Assembly: GCF_001247745.1 (NCBI RefSeq)
Contig: NZ_LAIR01000002.1
Coordinates: 3,844,001 to 3,908,000 of the forward strand
Length of the DNA stretch: 64,000 bases
DNA from: Luteipulveratus halotolerans
GTDB taxonomy: Bacteria > Actinomycetota > Actinomycetes > Actinomycetales > Dermatophilaceae
Reading direction: 5' to 3'
Position 1 is the first letter of the stretch; each line of letters begins with the position of its first letter. The notes beneath the pieces are model-generated. The model was not told where the DNA came from. It worked only from the letters and a program-made list of their open reading frames with translations, and did no database searches. This document shows, piece by piece, positions 17,204 through 25,723 of this stretch. The translations under genes were made by a program, and so were the position numbers.

Positions 17204-18498
17204 GGGGTGCAGGCGCTCCCGTCCGCGGCGCCGATCTGGCACTTCACCATCTCGACGCGCAGGTCCTCGACGATGCCGATCGCCTGGTTGCGGTCGCTCG
17301 CGCTGATCGTGCCGTCGACACGGTCGCGGTAGAACGACGGCAGGTCGGAGACGGCGATGTCGGTCTTGCTGTCGACGGAGTGCAGCGAGATCGGGCCGAG
17401 GTCCTGCGGCACACCCTGGTAGATCGTGACGAGGCCGCCCTGCTCACCGACGTAGAACTGCTGCTGGCTCCAGCGGTAGCCGACGAACGCGGCCACCAGC
17501 AGGGCGAGTGCGATGACGCCGCCGAGGGCGCCCCACCGCAACCAGGCGGCCCGCGGCTTGCGCGGGCCCTCCTCGGCGAGCTGCGGGCCGGCCGGACCGC
17601 TGCCGTGCGGCGGCTGCTGGTCGTACGCCGGTGTGTTGGCCTCGCGGCTGAGCGCGGCGGCCTTCTCGGCGGGGGTCTGAGGCGCGGCGGCCGGCTCGAC
17701 CGCGTGGTCGCCGGCCGTGTGGCGGGCGGCGGCGGCACCGACGACCTGCGGCTGGTTGTGGACCGGCTCGGCCTGGTCGACGACGTCGGCGACGACCACG
17801 GTGACGTTGTCACGGGTGCTCGCACGCAGCGCGATCGCGATCAGCCGGTCGGCGGTCTCGGCGGGGGTGCCGCCGTGACGCATGATGTCCTCGATCGTGG
17901 CGCCCGCGACGTAGTCGGACAGGCCGTCGGAGCACAGGAGGTAGCGGTCGCCGATCTGTGCCTCGCGCAGCGACAGGTCGGGGATGTCGTCGTCGCGCCC
18001 CGTGAGCACGCGGGTGACGAGCGAGCGCTGCGGGTGGTGCTCGGCCTCCTCCGGGGTGATGCGGCCCTCGTCGAGCAGGGCCTGCACGAAGGAGTGGTCC
18101 TTGGTGATCTGGCTGAACGTGCCGCCACGCATCATGAACGCGCGCGAGTCACCGATGTTGGCCAGCGCCAGCTTGGTGCCGCTGCGCAGCATGGCGATGA
18201 GCGTGGTGCCCATGCCCTCCAGGTCTTCGGAGGCGTCCATCTCGTCGCGCAGCCGGTCGTTGGCGCGGCGCACGGCCTCGCCCAGCTGGAGCAGTGCGTC
18301 GTCCGCACCGAGGTTTTCGCCGTCGAGGTCGACGAGCTCGCCGACGACGGTGGAGCTGGCGACGTCACCGGCGGCGTGCCCGCCCATGCCGTCGGCGAGG
18401 ATCAGCAGGTCAGGACCGGCGTACCCGGAGTCCTCGTTGCGGCTCTTGGACCCCAGTCCGAGGTCGGTGCGGGCCGCGTAGTGCAGCGCGATCGGCAT
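17200..18498 (-). CDS. pstP: PP2C-family Ser/Thr protein phosphatase
   Basis: A 432-residue phosphatase. The PP2C domain is residues 1-235, with the metal ligands in RNEDSG, ADGMGGHAAGD and CSDGLSDYV, and a further Asp in TRDNVTVVVADV. A 90-residue Ala/Pro-rich linker and one membrane helix (WGALGGVIALALLVAAFVGY) follow, with an extracellular tail of about 85 residues. PstP reverses PknA/PknB phosphorylation and is the only phosphatase gene in this operon. The ATG at 18498 lies seven bases after fhaB. Confidence 0.96.
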   Translation of the reverse strand: MPIALHYAARTDLGLGSKSRNEDSGYAGPDLLILADGMGGHAAGDVASSTVVGELVDLDGENLGADDALLQLGEAVRRANDRLRDEMDASEDLEGMGTTLIAMLRSGTKLALANIGDSRAFMMRGGTFSQITKDHSFVQALLDEGRITPEEAEHHPQRSLVTRVLTGRDDDIPDLSLREAQIGDRYLLCSDGLSDYVAGATIEDIMRHGGTPAETADRLIAIALRASTRDNVTVVVADVVDQAEPVHNQPQVVGAAAARHTAGDHAVEPAAAPQTPAEKAAALSREANTPAYDQQPPHGSGPAGPQLAEEGPRKPRAAWLRWGALGGVIALALLVAAFVGYRWSQQQFYVGEQGGLVTIYQGVPQDLGPISLHSVDSKTDIAVSDLPSFYRDRVDGTISASDRNQAIGIVEDLRVEMVKCQIGAADGSACTP

Positions 18499-18505
18499 GC
18501 GTCGT

Positions 18506-18979
18506 CTACTTCCTCAGCTCAAGCACGGTCTGCCCGATGCGCAGGCGAGAACCCACGTCGAGCTTGAAACCTTGGGCGACGCGCTGGTTGCCGGCGAACG
18601 TGCCGTTGGTGGAGCCGAGGTCGTCGACGTACCAGCCGTCGTCGCGACGATAGATGCGCGCGTGCCGTCCTGAGGCGAAGTCGTCCGACAGAACCAGTGC
18701 GCACTCCGGATTGCGTCCGATCAGGACGCCGGCGTCGGTCAGCGGCAGGGTCGTGCCGCGCAGCGAGCCCTCGGTGACGGCCAGGTGTGTCGGGCCCTTG
18801 CGGATGGCGCGCGGCTGGCGGCGCTCCTCCTGCCGGGTCGGTGCAGCACCGCCGCCGCGACGCGCGACGACGCGGGTGCCGTAGAGATCACCGCGGAGGA
18901 CGCCGACGATGCTGAACACGAAGGCCCAGAGCAGCGCCAGCAGTCCGAGTCGAACCGCAGTGACGGTGAGCTCGCTCAC
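18506..18979 (-). CDS. fhaB: FHA-domain membrane protein FhaB (FipA-like)
   Basis: A 157-residue protein with one N-terminal membrane helix (LGLLALLWAFVFSIVGVL) and a cytoplasmic FHA domain (about residues 75-155). The phosphothreonine-binding motifs are GRNPEC, SGRHARI and DLGSTNGTF. FHA domains recognise phosphothreonine on PknA/PknB targets; the mycobacterial homologue links phosphorylation to the division machinery. The GTG (18977-18979) overlaps the fhaA stop by four bases. Confidence 0.94.
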   Translation of the reverse strand: MSELTVTAVRLGLLALLWAFVFSIVGVLRGDLYGTRVVARRGGGAAPTRQEERRQPRAIRKGPTHLAVTEGSLRGTTLPLTDAGVLIGRNPECALVLSDDFASGRHARIYRRDDGWYVDDLGSTNGTFAGNQRVAQGFKLDVGSRLRIGQTVLELRK

Positions 18980-19974
18980 CGGCGTCCCCCTATGTGAATG
19001 GTCATGGCCGTACGGCCGACGGTGATGCGGTCGCCGTCGAGGAGACGGGCGCTGCTGATCGGGTCGCCGTTGACGAAGGTGCCGTTGGTCGAGCCCAGGT
19101 CCTTGAGGGTGACGACGAGGTGCGGGCCGTCGTGCGTCACGCGGATCTCGCTGTGGTGCCGGGAGATCCCGGGGTCGTCGAGGATGACGTCGGCGTCGTC
19201 GTCGCGTCCGATGATCGTCATCGCCGACATGATCGGGTAGCGCTCGCCGTCGATGTCCAGCCACGGCCGGTCCTGCGGTCGCTTGCGCGGCGGAGGCGGC
19301 GGAGCGGGCTGCTCGTAGTGCGGCTGGTCGTACTGCGGCAACCGGTTGTCGTGGGTCGGCTGCGGGACGTCGTACGAGGGCTGCTGGGTGTCGTACTGCG
19401 GCGCCTGCTCGGTGGAGTAGCTCGATGCGGCCGCGGCGCGGTCGTCGTACGGTGCGCGGTCGTCGTACGGCTGCTGGTCGTACTGCTGCGGGCGCTCGGC
19501 GCCCGGCAGCGGGAGGGCGGTGCCGGACTCCAGCGGCGAGCGCAGGTCGGGGTCGCGGGCGGGGTCGTCGAGGCCGTCGTCGTCCTGGAGCCCCTCGACG
19601 TTCTTGGCCGTGGACGGGCGGATGCGGAACACGCCCGTCTCGAGGCTCTCGCTGCGTCGGAAGGTGACCGCGACCGGCCCGCCCGGGGTGTAGCGCTGGG
19701 TCTCGGCGTGCTCGAGCGCCGAGGCGACGAGCTCGTCGGACAGCTCGTCGCGATAGGCGGTGAGCCGGCCGAAGTCGGTGTCGCTGAGCTCGACGGAGAA
19801 CACGTTGGGCACGATCGGGCGCTGGTTCTTGCCGATGCTGGACGCGCGGTCGTCCATGGCACGGCGCATCGCGCTCGCGATCTCGACCGGCTGCACCTCG
19901 GCGCGGAACGCCTTGGCGAAGGCGCCGTTGACGGTCTGCTCCAGCTTGCGCTCGAGCTTGTCGAACAGTCCCAT
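18976..19974 (-). CDS. fhaA: FHA-domain protein FhaA with DUF3662 N-terminus
   Basis: A 332-residue cytosolic protein. Residues 1-125 form the DUF3662 domain (MGLFDKLERKLEQTVNGAF, then VQPVEIASAMRRAMDD). A long Tyr/Asp/Gln/Pro-rich linker with repeated QYD and YDDR units follows, then an FHA domain (about 235-325; GRDDDADVIL, SRHHSEI, DLGSTNGTFVNG). In mycobacteria FhaA binds the phosphorylated pseudokinase MviN/MurJ and restrains peptidoglycan synthesis. It is the first gene of the seven-gene reverse operon; GGAGGGACCTG precedes its ATG. Confidence 0.95.
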   Translation of the reverse strand: MGLFDKLERKLEQTVNGAFAKAFRAEVQPVEIASAMRRAMDDRASSIGKNQRPIVPNVFSVELSDTDFGRLTAYRDELSDELVASALEHAETQRYTPGGPVAVTFRRSESLETGVFRIRPSTAKNVEGLQDDDGLDDPARDPDLRSPLESGTALPLPGAERPQQYDQQPYDDRAPYDDRAAAASSYSTEQAPQYDTQQPSYDVPQPTHDNRLPQYDQPHYEQPAPPPPPRKRPQDRPWLDIDGERYPIMSAMTIIGRDDDADVILDDPGISRHHSEIRVTHDGPHLVVTLKDLGSTNGTFVNGDPISSARLLDGDRITVGRTAMTIHIGGRR

Positions 19975-20266
19975 CAGGTCCCTCCTTCGCGGATCCGTGC
20001 GCGGGCAGGCTGGCGCGGCGGCCGGCCTGCTGGTCAGTCACTGGATGGTACTTGCCGCTCCTGGCCCTGAGCCGTGAGGCGCATCGACCCATCCTGTCCG
20101 CGGTCTCCGATGACGGTGGGACGCCTGAGGTTCCGCGTGTTCGTCGCCCGCTGGTCGGACGATCTGAGAACCGCCCGCTCGGCGCACATCTCAGGCCGCG
20201 ATCGCGTCGTTGTACGGTCTCGGTTTGGTGTTCGAGCGCCTGACAGTGCAGACTAGGGCGGCACTC
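19975..20266. promoter_or_regulatory. Divergent upstream region of fhaA operon and tRNA-Leu
   Basis: These 292 bases carry no credible gene. They must hold the reverse promoter of the fhaA-pknB operon and the forward promoter of tRNA-Leu. I could not assign a convincing -35/-10 pair to either. Confidence 0.5.
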
Positions 20267-20349
20267 GCGCGAGTGGCGGAACGGCAGACGCGCTGGCTTC
20301 AGGTGCCAGTGTCCGAAAGGGCGTGGGGGTTCAAATCCCCCCTCGCGCA
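20267..20349 (+). tRNA. tRNA-Leu (anticodon CAG)
   Basis: An 83-base class II tRNA. The acceptor arms are GCGCGAG (20267-20273) and CTCGCGC (20342-20348) with discriminator A. The anticodon stem CTGGC/GCCAG surrounds the loop TTCAGGT, giving anticodon CAG. A long variable arm and the T-loop GTTCAAATC are present. CCA is not encoded. It reads CUG, the commonest Leu codon at this GC content. Confidence 0.96.
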
Positions 20350-20362
20350 CGCGATGTACGAC

Positions 20363-20393
20363 GAAAGGCCCCGGCCGATGACCGGGGCCTTTC
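20363..20393. terminator. Terminator after tRNA-Leu
   Basis: GAAAGGCCCCGG pairs perfectly with CCGGGGCCTTTC around a seven-base loop, 13 bases past the tRNA. Confidence 0.88.
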
Positions 20394-20432
20394 GCGTGGT
20401 GCGGAGAGTCCGGCCGCTCGTACGTTGGGTCC

Positions 20433-20792
20433 ATGGGTGTCACGCGCATCGTTCCTGATCTGCCGGTCGCTGACGTGGCTCGCGCCGGCGAGACCTATCG
20501 ACGGCTCTTCGACCTCGAGGTGGGCATGGACCTCGGCTGGGTGGCCAACCTCGGCCCGGCCGACGCGCCCGCGGTGCAGCTGCAGGTGATGGCGACGGAC
20601 GCCTCGGCGCACTCCAGGCCGACCCTCAGCATCGGCATGGCGACGGCCGCCGAGGTGGACGAGGTCCACGACCGGGCGGTTGCGGCCGGGCTCGAGATCG
20701 TGCACCCGCTCACGGACGAGCCGTGGGGTGTCCACCGGTTCTTCTTCCGCGACCATGACGGCAACGTCGTCAAGGTCGTCGCCCACCGCTGA
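20433..20792 (+). CDS. VOC-superfamily (glyoxalase/bleomycin-resistance-like) protein
   Basis: A 119-residue single VOC module: MGVTRIVPDLPVADVARAGE with the typical first-strand pattern, then YRRLFDLEVGMDLGWVANL, and a C-terminal strand HRFFFRDHDGNVVKVVAH that carries a conserved Asp/Asn pair. VOC proteins bind a metal or ligand in a dimer cleft; activities range from glyoxalase to drug binding, and none can be chosen here. TACGTT at 20421-20426 ends six bases before the ATG, so the gene is probably leaderless. Confidence 0.85.
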   Translation: MGVTRIVPDLPVADVARAGETYRRLFDLEVGMDLGWVANLGPADAPAVQLQVMATDASAHSRPTLSIGMATAAEVDEVHDRAVAAGLEIVHPLTDEPWGVHRFFFRDHDGNVVKVVAHR

Positions 20793-20889
20793 GGCGGCGT
20801 CGCTCGTACGAGGCGGCTGCGAGCGGTCGCGTCGACCTCGCTCGTACGAGTGATGCCCGCTCACCGGTCGCGGTGCCAGTGTGGAGGGC

Positions 20890-21273
20890 ATGTCAGCTCT
20901 GAGGAACCTGGGACGCCTGACCGGCTGGACGTGTGCGGCGATCGGAGGTGTGCAGCTGCTCGGGGGCACACGTGCCGAGCCCGGGATGGGCGCCGACGCC
21001 ACCGTCGACTCGCACGTGCGATTCATGGGGCCGGTGTTCGCGGGCTACGGCCTGGGCTGGCTCGACGCCGCGTCCGGCCCTGAGCCCGACCTGGGTCGCA
21101 TGCGTGTGCTCGCCGGCCTGATGGCCCTGGGCGGTGTCGGCCGGCTGGCCACCCGTGCCACGCTCGGGCGACCGCACCGCTTCCACGACGCACTGCTCGC
21201 GATCGAGCTCGCGGCCCCGGTCGTGGTCGAGGTGCTCGCGCGACGCGACCCCGCTCGTACGCCGACCGGCTGA
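20890..21273 (+). CDS. DUF4345-like small membrane protein
   Basis: A 127-residue protein. It contains GWTCAAIGGVQLLGGT, then DSHVRFMGPVFAGYGLGWLD, then MRVLAGLMALGGVGRLATRA and a final hydrophobic segment ALLAIELAAPVVVEVL: three to four membrane helices with the R-F-x-G-x-x-x-A-x-G pattern of DUF4345. Function is unknown. The ATG at 20890 is used; an in-frame GTG nine bases earlier is possible but has no ribosome binding site, while GGAGGG lies unusually close to the chosen ATG, so the start is uncertain. Confidence 0.72.
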   Translation: MSALRNLGRLTGWTCAAIGGVQLLGGTRAEPGMGADATVDSHVRFMGPVFAGYGLGWLDAASGPEPDLGRMRVLAGLMALGGVGRLATRATLGRPHRFHDALLAIELAAPVVVEVLARRDPARTPTG

Positions 21274-21354
21274 GTCGCGCGCGGGCGTCCCCGCCGCGCC
21301 TTATGCTCACCTGCGGATCGCGGCCGGACCGCGTGATCGATGAGCGAGGTGGCG

Positions 21355-22179
21355 ATGACGGACGCACGTGTACAGGCTGCCGCGAGCGGCGCGGCCGACG
21401 CGGCGCAGCAGGCGGTGCGCAGCCCGTGGCTCGGGCACGTGGCCCGGCTCGGCTTCGTGATGGCGGGTCTGCTGCACCTGCTCATCGCCTTCATCGCGCT
21501 GCGCGTCGCGTGGACGAGCACGCCGCAGGACGCCGACCAGTCGGGGGCGTTCGGTCTGCTCGCCCAGAGCACCGCCGGCAAGGTCGTGCTGTGGGTCGGG
21601 GCCGTCGGCGTCCTGGCGCTCGCGGTGGTCGAGCTGGTCGAGGCGTTCGCGCAGCGTGGGCGCGGCGACGCCAAGGACGAGGCACTCGCCTCCGGCAAGT
21701 CGGTGGCGACGGCCGCGGTCTACGTCGCGCTGGCGTTCGGGGCGATCTCGTTCGCGCGCGGCTCGGGCCGGTCGAGCAGCTCGCAGAGCACCACGCTGAC
21801 CGGGCGGCTGATGGAGCACACCGGTGGCCGCGCGCTCATCGTCGTGGTTGCACTGGTGATCGCGGGCGTCGGGATCTACTACTGCGCCAAGGGAATTCGC
21901 CGGTCGTTCCACGACGATCTCGTCGAGCACCCCGGTACGACGGTCGAGTGGCTGGCCGTCGTCGGTCACGTCGCCAAGGGGGCGGTGCTCGTGCTCGTGG
22001 CCGTCCTCGTCGGTGTCGCGGGTGTTCAGCGGCAGCCGGGCAGGGCCAGCGGTCTCGACGGAGCGCTGCGCACGTTGCGCGAGCAGGCGTTCGGCCCGTA
22101 CCTCCTGACCGTCGTCGCCCTCGGGCTCGCGGCGTACGGCGTCTACGCGGTCGTGCGCGCGCGGTACGCCGACCTCTGA
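21355..22179 (+). CDS. DUF1206 membrane protein
   Basis: A 274-residue protein made of three DUF1206 repeats, each with two membrane helices: LGHVARLGFVMAGLLHLLIA with VVLWVGAVGVLALAVVELVE; SVATAAVYVALAFGAISFAR with ALIVVVALVIAGVGIYYCAK; and VVGHVAKGAVLVLVAVLVGV with YLLTVVALGLAAYGVYAVVR. The repeated R/K-x-G-x-V/A-x-x-G pattern at helix starts is characteristic. The function is unknown. The start at 21355 is favoured by GAGG five bases upstream; an ATG at 21340 is equally open. Confidence 0.88.
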   Translation: MTDARVQAAASGAADAAQQAVRSPWLGHVARLGFVMAGLLHLLIAFIALRVAWTSTPQDADQSGAFGLLAQSTAGKVVLWVGAVGVLALAVVELVEAFAQRGRGDAKDEALASGKSVATAAVYVALAFGAISFARGSGRSSSSQSTTLTGRLMEHTGGRALIVVVALVIAGVGIYYCAKGIRRSFHDDLVEHPGTTVEWLAVVGHVAKGAVLVLVAVLVGVAGVQRQPGRASGLDGALRTLREQAFGPYLLTVVALGLAAYGVYAVVRARYADL

Positions 22180-22195
22180 CTCGTCGAGCGCTGGG

Positions 22196-22224
22196 CAGAA
22201 CCGGGGTCCAGAGCCCCGGTTCTG
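22196..22224. terminator. Hairpin terminator after DUF1206 gene
   Basis: CAGAACCGGGG pairs with CCCCGGTTCTG around a seven-base loop, 16 bases after the DUF1206 stop. No U-tract. Confidence 0.75.
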
Positions 22225-22313
22225 CGCTGCGGAACGGCCGAGCTGGATCTGACGCGCGGCGCCTGGCCGGCTGCGGCGCCTTGCTGCTGGTCGAGGCAGG
22301 GGTGGCCGGATGC

Positions 22314-22375
22314 TGTGCACTGGTTCGGGTGGTGAGCCAACCGCGCGCGTGGTTCATGTCGCGAACCAGTGCACA
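22314..22375. repeat. Palindromic repeat, family 2 (GTGCACTGGTTC type)
   Basis: TGTGCACTGGTTCG and CGAACCAGTGCACA are perfect 14-base inverted arms. The inner parts GTGAGCCA and TGGTTCAT give a second tier. It is the sister of 1965-2026. The surrounding 22225-22463 holds no credible gene. Confidence 0.75.
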
Positions 22376-22463
22376 CCGCTCGGCGGCCCCCACCCTGACG
22401 CGCGCCTCCGCCGAGCACGCCGAGTCCAACCGGAGCGCCGCGCGCACAGCAGCGCCCGCCCGA

Positions 22464-24254
22464 TCAGCGCACGATCTCGCGGTGGCCGGCGTCGATGCGA
22501 CGGGTCCAGCCGCGGCCGTCGAGGTGCTCCAGCAGCGGGATCACCACCCGACGGGTCGTGCCGAGCGCCTGCCGGGCGCCGCTGGTGGTGAACGGCTGCG
22601 GCAGCGTGGCGAGCGTCCGCATCGCCAGGGCGGGCGCGTTCGGCAGCAGCACGACCCCGCCGTCCAGGCGCAGCAGACGTCCGAGGCGTTCGGCCGCTGC
22701 CAGCTCGCGCGCACCCAGTCCGAGCGACGTCAGGTCGTCGGCCTCGGGCGCCGCGAACGGCTCGTCGCGCAGCCGCGACTCCACCGCTGCGACGGCCGAC
22801 GACGCCGCGCCCAGCCCGCCGGCCCGTCCCGGCAGCCGGACGTGACCGCCCTCCTGCTCCAGTCCTCCGTCGCGCACCAGGGCATCGACGAACGCGTCGG
22901 ACGGGAGACCCAGCAGGTCGCGTACGGCACCGCGGGACAGGCCGGGCGCGAGCGGGTCGTCGGTGTGCAGGCGGTCGAGCGCGGTGTGCAGCCGGGCGGC
23001 CCAGGCGTCGTACGCCGGTCGGTGCGCCCACCAGCCGTCGACGGCGATGACGTCCGCCGGGCAGACGTCGGTCGCGAGTCCGAGCCGGCTCAGCGTCGTC
23101 ACCTCGACCACGCCGCGCCGCGCGACCTCGGCGAGCACGTCGCCCTCGGGTCGCAGGTCGGCCAGCGCGGTCGTCCGGCGTACGCCGTCACCCCGGCGGG
23201 TCAGCGCGGGCGGGTCGGCGTCGAGCACCAGCGCTCCCCCGACGACGGCGCGGCGGCCCGGGTCCATCAGCACCAGGCGGTCGCCGAGCACGAGCGGCAG
23301 CGCCCGGTCGAGCGTCAGCCGCCCGTGGTCGTCGCCGAACGGTCGCAGCCGCGCCGGAACGGCCGCCGTCCCGACGTGCACCGTCAAGTGCTCGGGCGCG
23401 TCGTTCCACGTGAACCCAGCCACCCTGCGTACGTCGACCACCAGCGTCACCGGCCAGGCGTCGGGCGTGACGAGCGCGTCACCGCGGTGCACGTCATCGG
23501 CCGCCACGCCCCGCACGTTGAGACCGACGCGGCTGGTCGGGCCGAGCGACGGGTACGCCGAGCCGCGGCTCTGCAGACCGCGCACCGTGAGCGGCGTCGG
23601 GCCGTCCGCACCGAGCACGTCGAGCCGCTCGCCCACCGCGAGCGTGCCGCCGGTCAGGGTGCCGGTGAGGACCGTGCCGCTGCCCGTGATCGTGAACGCG
23701 CGGTCGACCCAGAGTCGGACGCGACCGGTCGCGGAAACCGTGGGGAGAGAAGCGAGTACGCGGTCGAGCGCTGACCGCAGGTCGTCCAGACCGGCACCGG
23801 CGACCGCCGACACGACGACCGCCGCCGCGTCGCGCAGACCGGTCTCGGCGAGCTCGACCCGAGCCTGCGCCAGCGCGCTCGCGCCATCGTCGGCGACCCG
23901 GTCGGCGCGCGTGATGACGACCAGCCCGTGCTCGATGCCGAGCGCGGCCACCGCGTCTCGGTGGTCGCTCGACTGCGCCTGCCAGCCCTCGTCAGCAGCG
24001 ACCACGAACAGCACGACCGGCGCCGGCCCGAGGCCCGCGAGCATGTTGCCGAGGAACCGCTCGTGCCCCGGCACGTCGACGAACGCCACGTCCCGCCCTG
24101 ACGGCAGCGTCGTCCACGCGAAGCCGAGGTCGATGGTCAGGCCGCGTCGGCGTTCCTCCTCCCAGCGATCGGGCTCCATCCCCGTGAGCGCGCGCACCAG
24201 CGTGCTCTTGCCGTGGTCGACGTGGCCGGCGGTGGCGACGACGTACGAGGTCAT
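22464..24254 (-). CDS. selB: Selenocysteine-specific elongation factor
   Basis: A 596-residue translational GTPase. The G domain (1-170) has GHVDHGKS (G1, residues 10-17), RGLTIDLGFAW (G2), DVPGHERF (G3) and TRAD in place of NKxD. EF-Tu-like domains 2 and 3 follow, then C-terminal winged-helix domains (about 340-596) that bind the SECIS hairpin of selenoprotein mRNA. SelB delivers Sec-tRNA-Sec to the ribosome at UGA. The ATG overlaps the selA stop (ATGA). The C-terminal end reads RRVVIPLLEHLDGRGWTRRI, a normal winged helix 4. Confidence 0.96.
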   Translation of the reverse strand: MTSYVVATAGHVDHGKSTLVRALTGMEPDRWEEERRRGLTIDLGFAWTTLPSGRDVAFVDVPGHERFLGNMLAGLGPAPVVLFVVAADEGWQAQSSDHRDAVAALGIEHGLVVITRADRVADDGASALAQARVELAETGLRDAAAVVVSAVAGAGLDDLRSALDRVLASLPTVSATGRVRLWVDRAFTITGSGTVLTGTLTGGTLAVGERLDVLGADGPTPLTVRGLQSRGSAYPSLGPTSRVGLNVRGVAADDVHRGDALVTPDAWPVTLVVDVRRVAGFTWNDAPEHLTVHVGTAAVPARLRPFGDDHGRLTLDRALPLVLGDRLVLMDPGRRAVVGGALVLDADPPALTRRGDGVRRTTALADLRPEGDVLAEVARRGVVEVTTLSRLGLATDVCPADVIAVDGWWAHRPAYDAWAARLHTALDRLHTDDPLAPGLSRGAVRDLLGLPSDAFVDALVRDGGLEQEGGHVRLPGRAGGLGAASSAVAAVESRLRDEPFAAPEADDLTSLGLGARELAAAERLGRLLRLDGGVVLLPNAPALAMRTLATLPQPFTTSGARQALGTTRRVVIPLLEHLDGRGWTRRIDAGHREIVR

Positions 24255-25552
24255 ACGTCGAGAGCCGCGCGGACCGCCGCGAGCACGCGCTCGTCGTCGG
24301 CCTCGGGCACGCAGCGCAGGTCGACCAGGCAGGCACCGTCGTGCGTACGGGCGACGACCGCGGGATCGCCCAGCCGCAGGGGCGCGGCCAGTGACGCCGG
24401 CAGTCGGACGGCCCAGCCGTGCAGGGGTACGCCGGGTGCCCCGCCTCCGCCGACCCGCCCGTCGTGCTCGACGAGGGGTGCGTCGAGCGCGCTGGCAAGG
24501 CGCGCGGTGCGCTCACGCAGCGACGCGCTGGAGGCGTGCAGGGCGCGTACGACGGGTGGCGGCCCGGCCGTGAGCGTCGCCTCGAGCGCGGCCAGGGCCA
24601 GCTTGTCCGCGCGCACGGCACGCGCGAGCGGGTGCTTGGCGAGCTGCTGGACGACGTCCGCCCGGCCGATCGCGAGCCCGGCCTGCGGGCCGCCGAGCAG
24701 CTTGTCACCACTCGCGATCACCAGGTCGGCACCGGCGGCGAGCGCGCTCGCGGCGTCGGGTTCGTCGGGCAGCAGCGGGTCGGGCGCGAGCAGGCCGCTG
24801 CCGAGGTCGGCGATCAGCGGCACCTGGGCCTCGTCGGCCAGCGGTCGCAGCTGCGCGATCGTCGCCTCGGCCGTGAACCCCTCGACCCGGAAGTTGCTGG
24901 GGTGCACCTTGAGGATGCAGCCGGTGTCGGGGCCGAGCGCGTCGGCGTAGTCGCGCACGTGGGTGCGGTTGGTGGCGCCGACCTCACGCAGCCGCGCGCC
25001 CGTCGACGCGATCAGGTCGGGCAGCCTGAACCCCGCGCCGATCTCGATCAGCTCACCGCGGCTGACGACGACCTCGCGGCCCGCGGCGTACGCGGTCGTC
25101 GCGAGCACCAGCGCCGCCGCGCCGTTGTTGACGACCAGGGCGTCCTCGGCCGCCGGGCAGGCGGCGAGCACCGCTGCGCGCGCAGCCACGCCGCGCTTCG
25201 ACCGCGTGCCGGTGGCGAGGTCGAGCTCGACGTCGACGTAGCCCGCCGCCGCGACCAGCGCCTCGACCGCCGCATCCGACAACGGAGCTCGGCCGAGGTT
25301 GGTGTGGACGACGACACCGGTGGCGTTGAGGACGGGCCGCAGCGACGTCGTACGCCGCGCGCTCACCGCCGCGAGCACGACCGGTTCGACCTCGTGCGGC
25401 GGCAGCTCGCCCAGGCGGGCCCGCTCCTGGACCTCGCGCACCATCTGGCGAACGGCGTTGTCGCCCAAGCGTTGTCGCGCTGCTTGCACCTCGTCGTGCG
25501 CGAGCAGCTGGTCGGTGCGCGGGATGAGCCGCCGTGGGTCGACCTCGGTCAC
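24251..25552 (-). CDS. selA: L-seryl-tRNA(Sec) selenium transferase
   Basis: A 433-residue PLP enzyme that converts Ser-tRNA-Sec to Sec-tRNA-Sec using selenophosphate. It has an N-terminal tRNA-binding region (DPRRLIPRTDQLLAHDEVQ), NATGVVVHTNLGRAPLS, and the PLP-binding Lys in SGDKLLGGPQAG. Start and length match SelA. The GTG at 25550-25552 is chosen because GAGGAGGTCCC sits directly before it. The longer open frame runs into the tRNA-Sec gene and cannot be coding. Translation of selB is coupled through the ATGA overlap. Confidence 0.96.
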   Translation of the reverse strand: MTEVDPRRLIPRTDQLLAHDEVQAARQRLGDNAVRQMVREVQERARLGELPPHEVEPVVLAAVSARRTTSLRPVLNATGVVVHTNLGRAPLSDAAVEALVAAAGYVDVELDLATGTRSKRGVAARAAVLAACPAAEDALVVNNGAAALVLATTAYAAGREVVVSRGELIEIGAGFRLPDLIASTGARLREVGATNRTHVRDYADALGPDTGCILKVHPSNFRVEGFTAEATIAQLRPLADEAQVPLIADLGSGLLAPDPLLPDEPDAASALAAGADLVIASGDKLLGGPQAGLAIGRADVVQQLAKHPLARAVRADKLALAALEATLTAGPPPVVRALHASSASLRERTARLASALDAPLVEHDGRVGGGGAPGVPLHGWAVRLPASLAAPLRLGDPAVVARTHDGACLVDLRCVPEADDERVLAAVRAALDV

Positions 25553-25583
25553 GGGACCTCCTCGGCGGCGTACGGGGAAGAGC

Positions 25584-25679
25584 TGGCGGAGGCGGACGGG
25601 AATCGAACCCGCCAGGCCGAGATACTCGGCCTCACCGGTGTTGAAGACCGGGGGGCCCACCAGGAACCCTGACGCCTCC
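25584..25679 (-). tRNA. selC: tRNA-Sec (anticodon UCA)
   Basis: On the reverse strand, the 5' arm GGAGGCG pairs with CGCCTCC, and the anticodon stem CCGGT/ACCGG encloses CTTCAAC, giving anticodon TCA for UGA. A long variable arm (GAGGCCGAGTATCTCGGCCT) and T-loop GTTCGATTC are present. The 3' end encodes discriminator G and CCA (25587-25584). Length of 96 bases with CCA and an extended acceptor/T domain fit bacterial tRNA-Sec. It lies 31 bases upstream of selA. Confidence 0.96.
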
Positions 25680-25723
25680 GCGACCCAAACTAACGGGCGG
25701 CGTGGTGGACGACGAGGTGAGGT

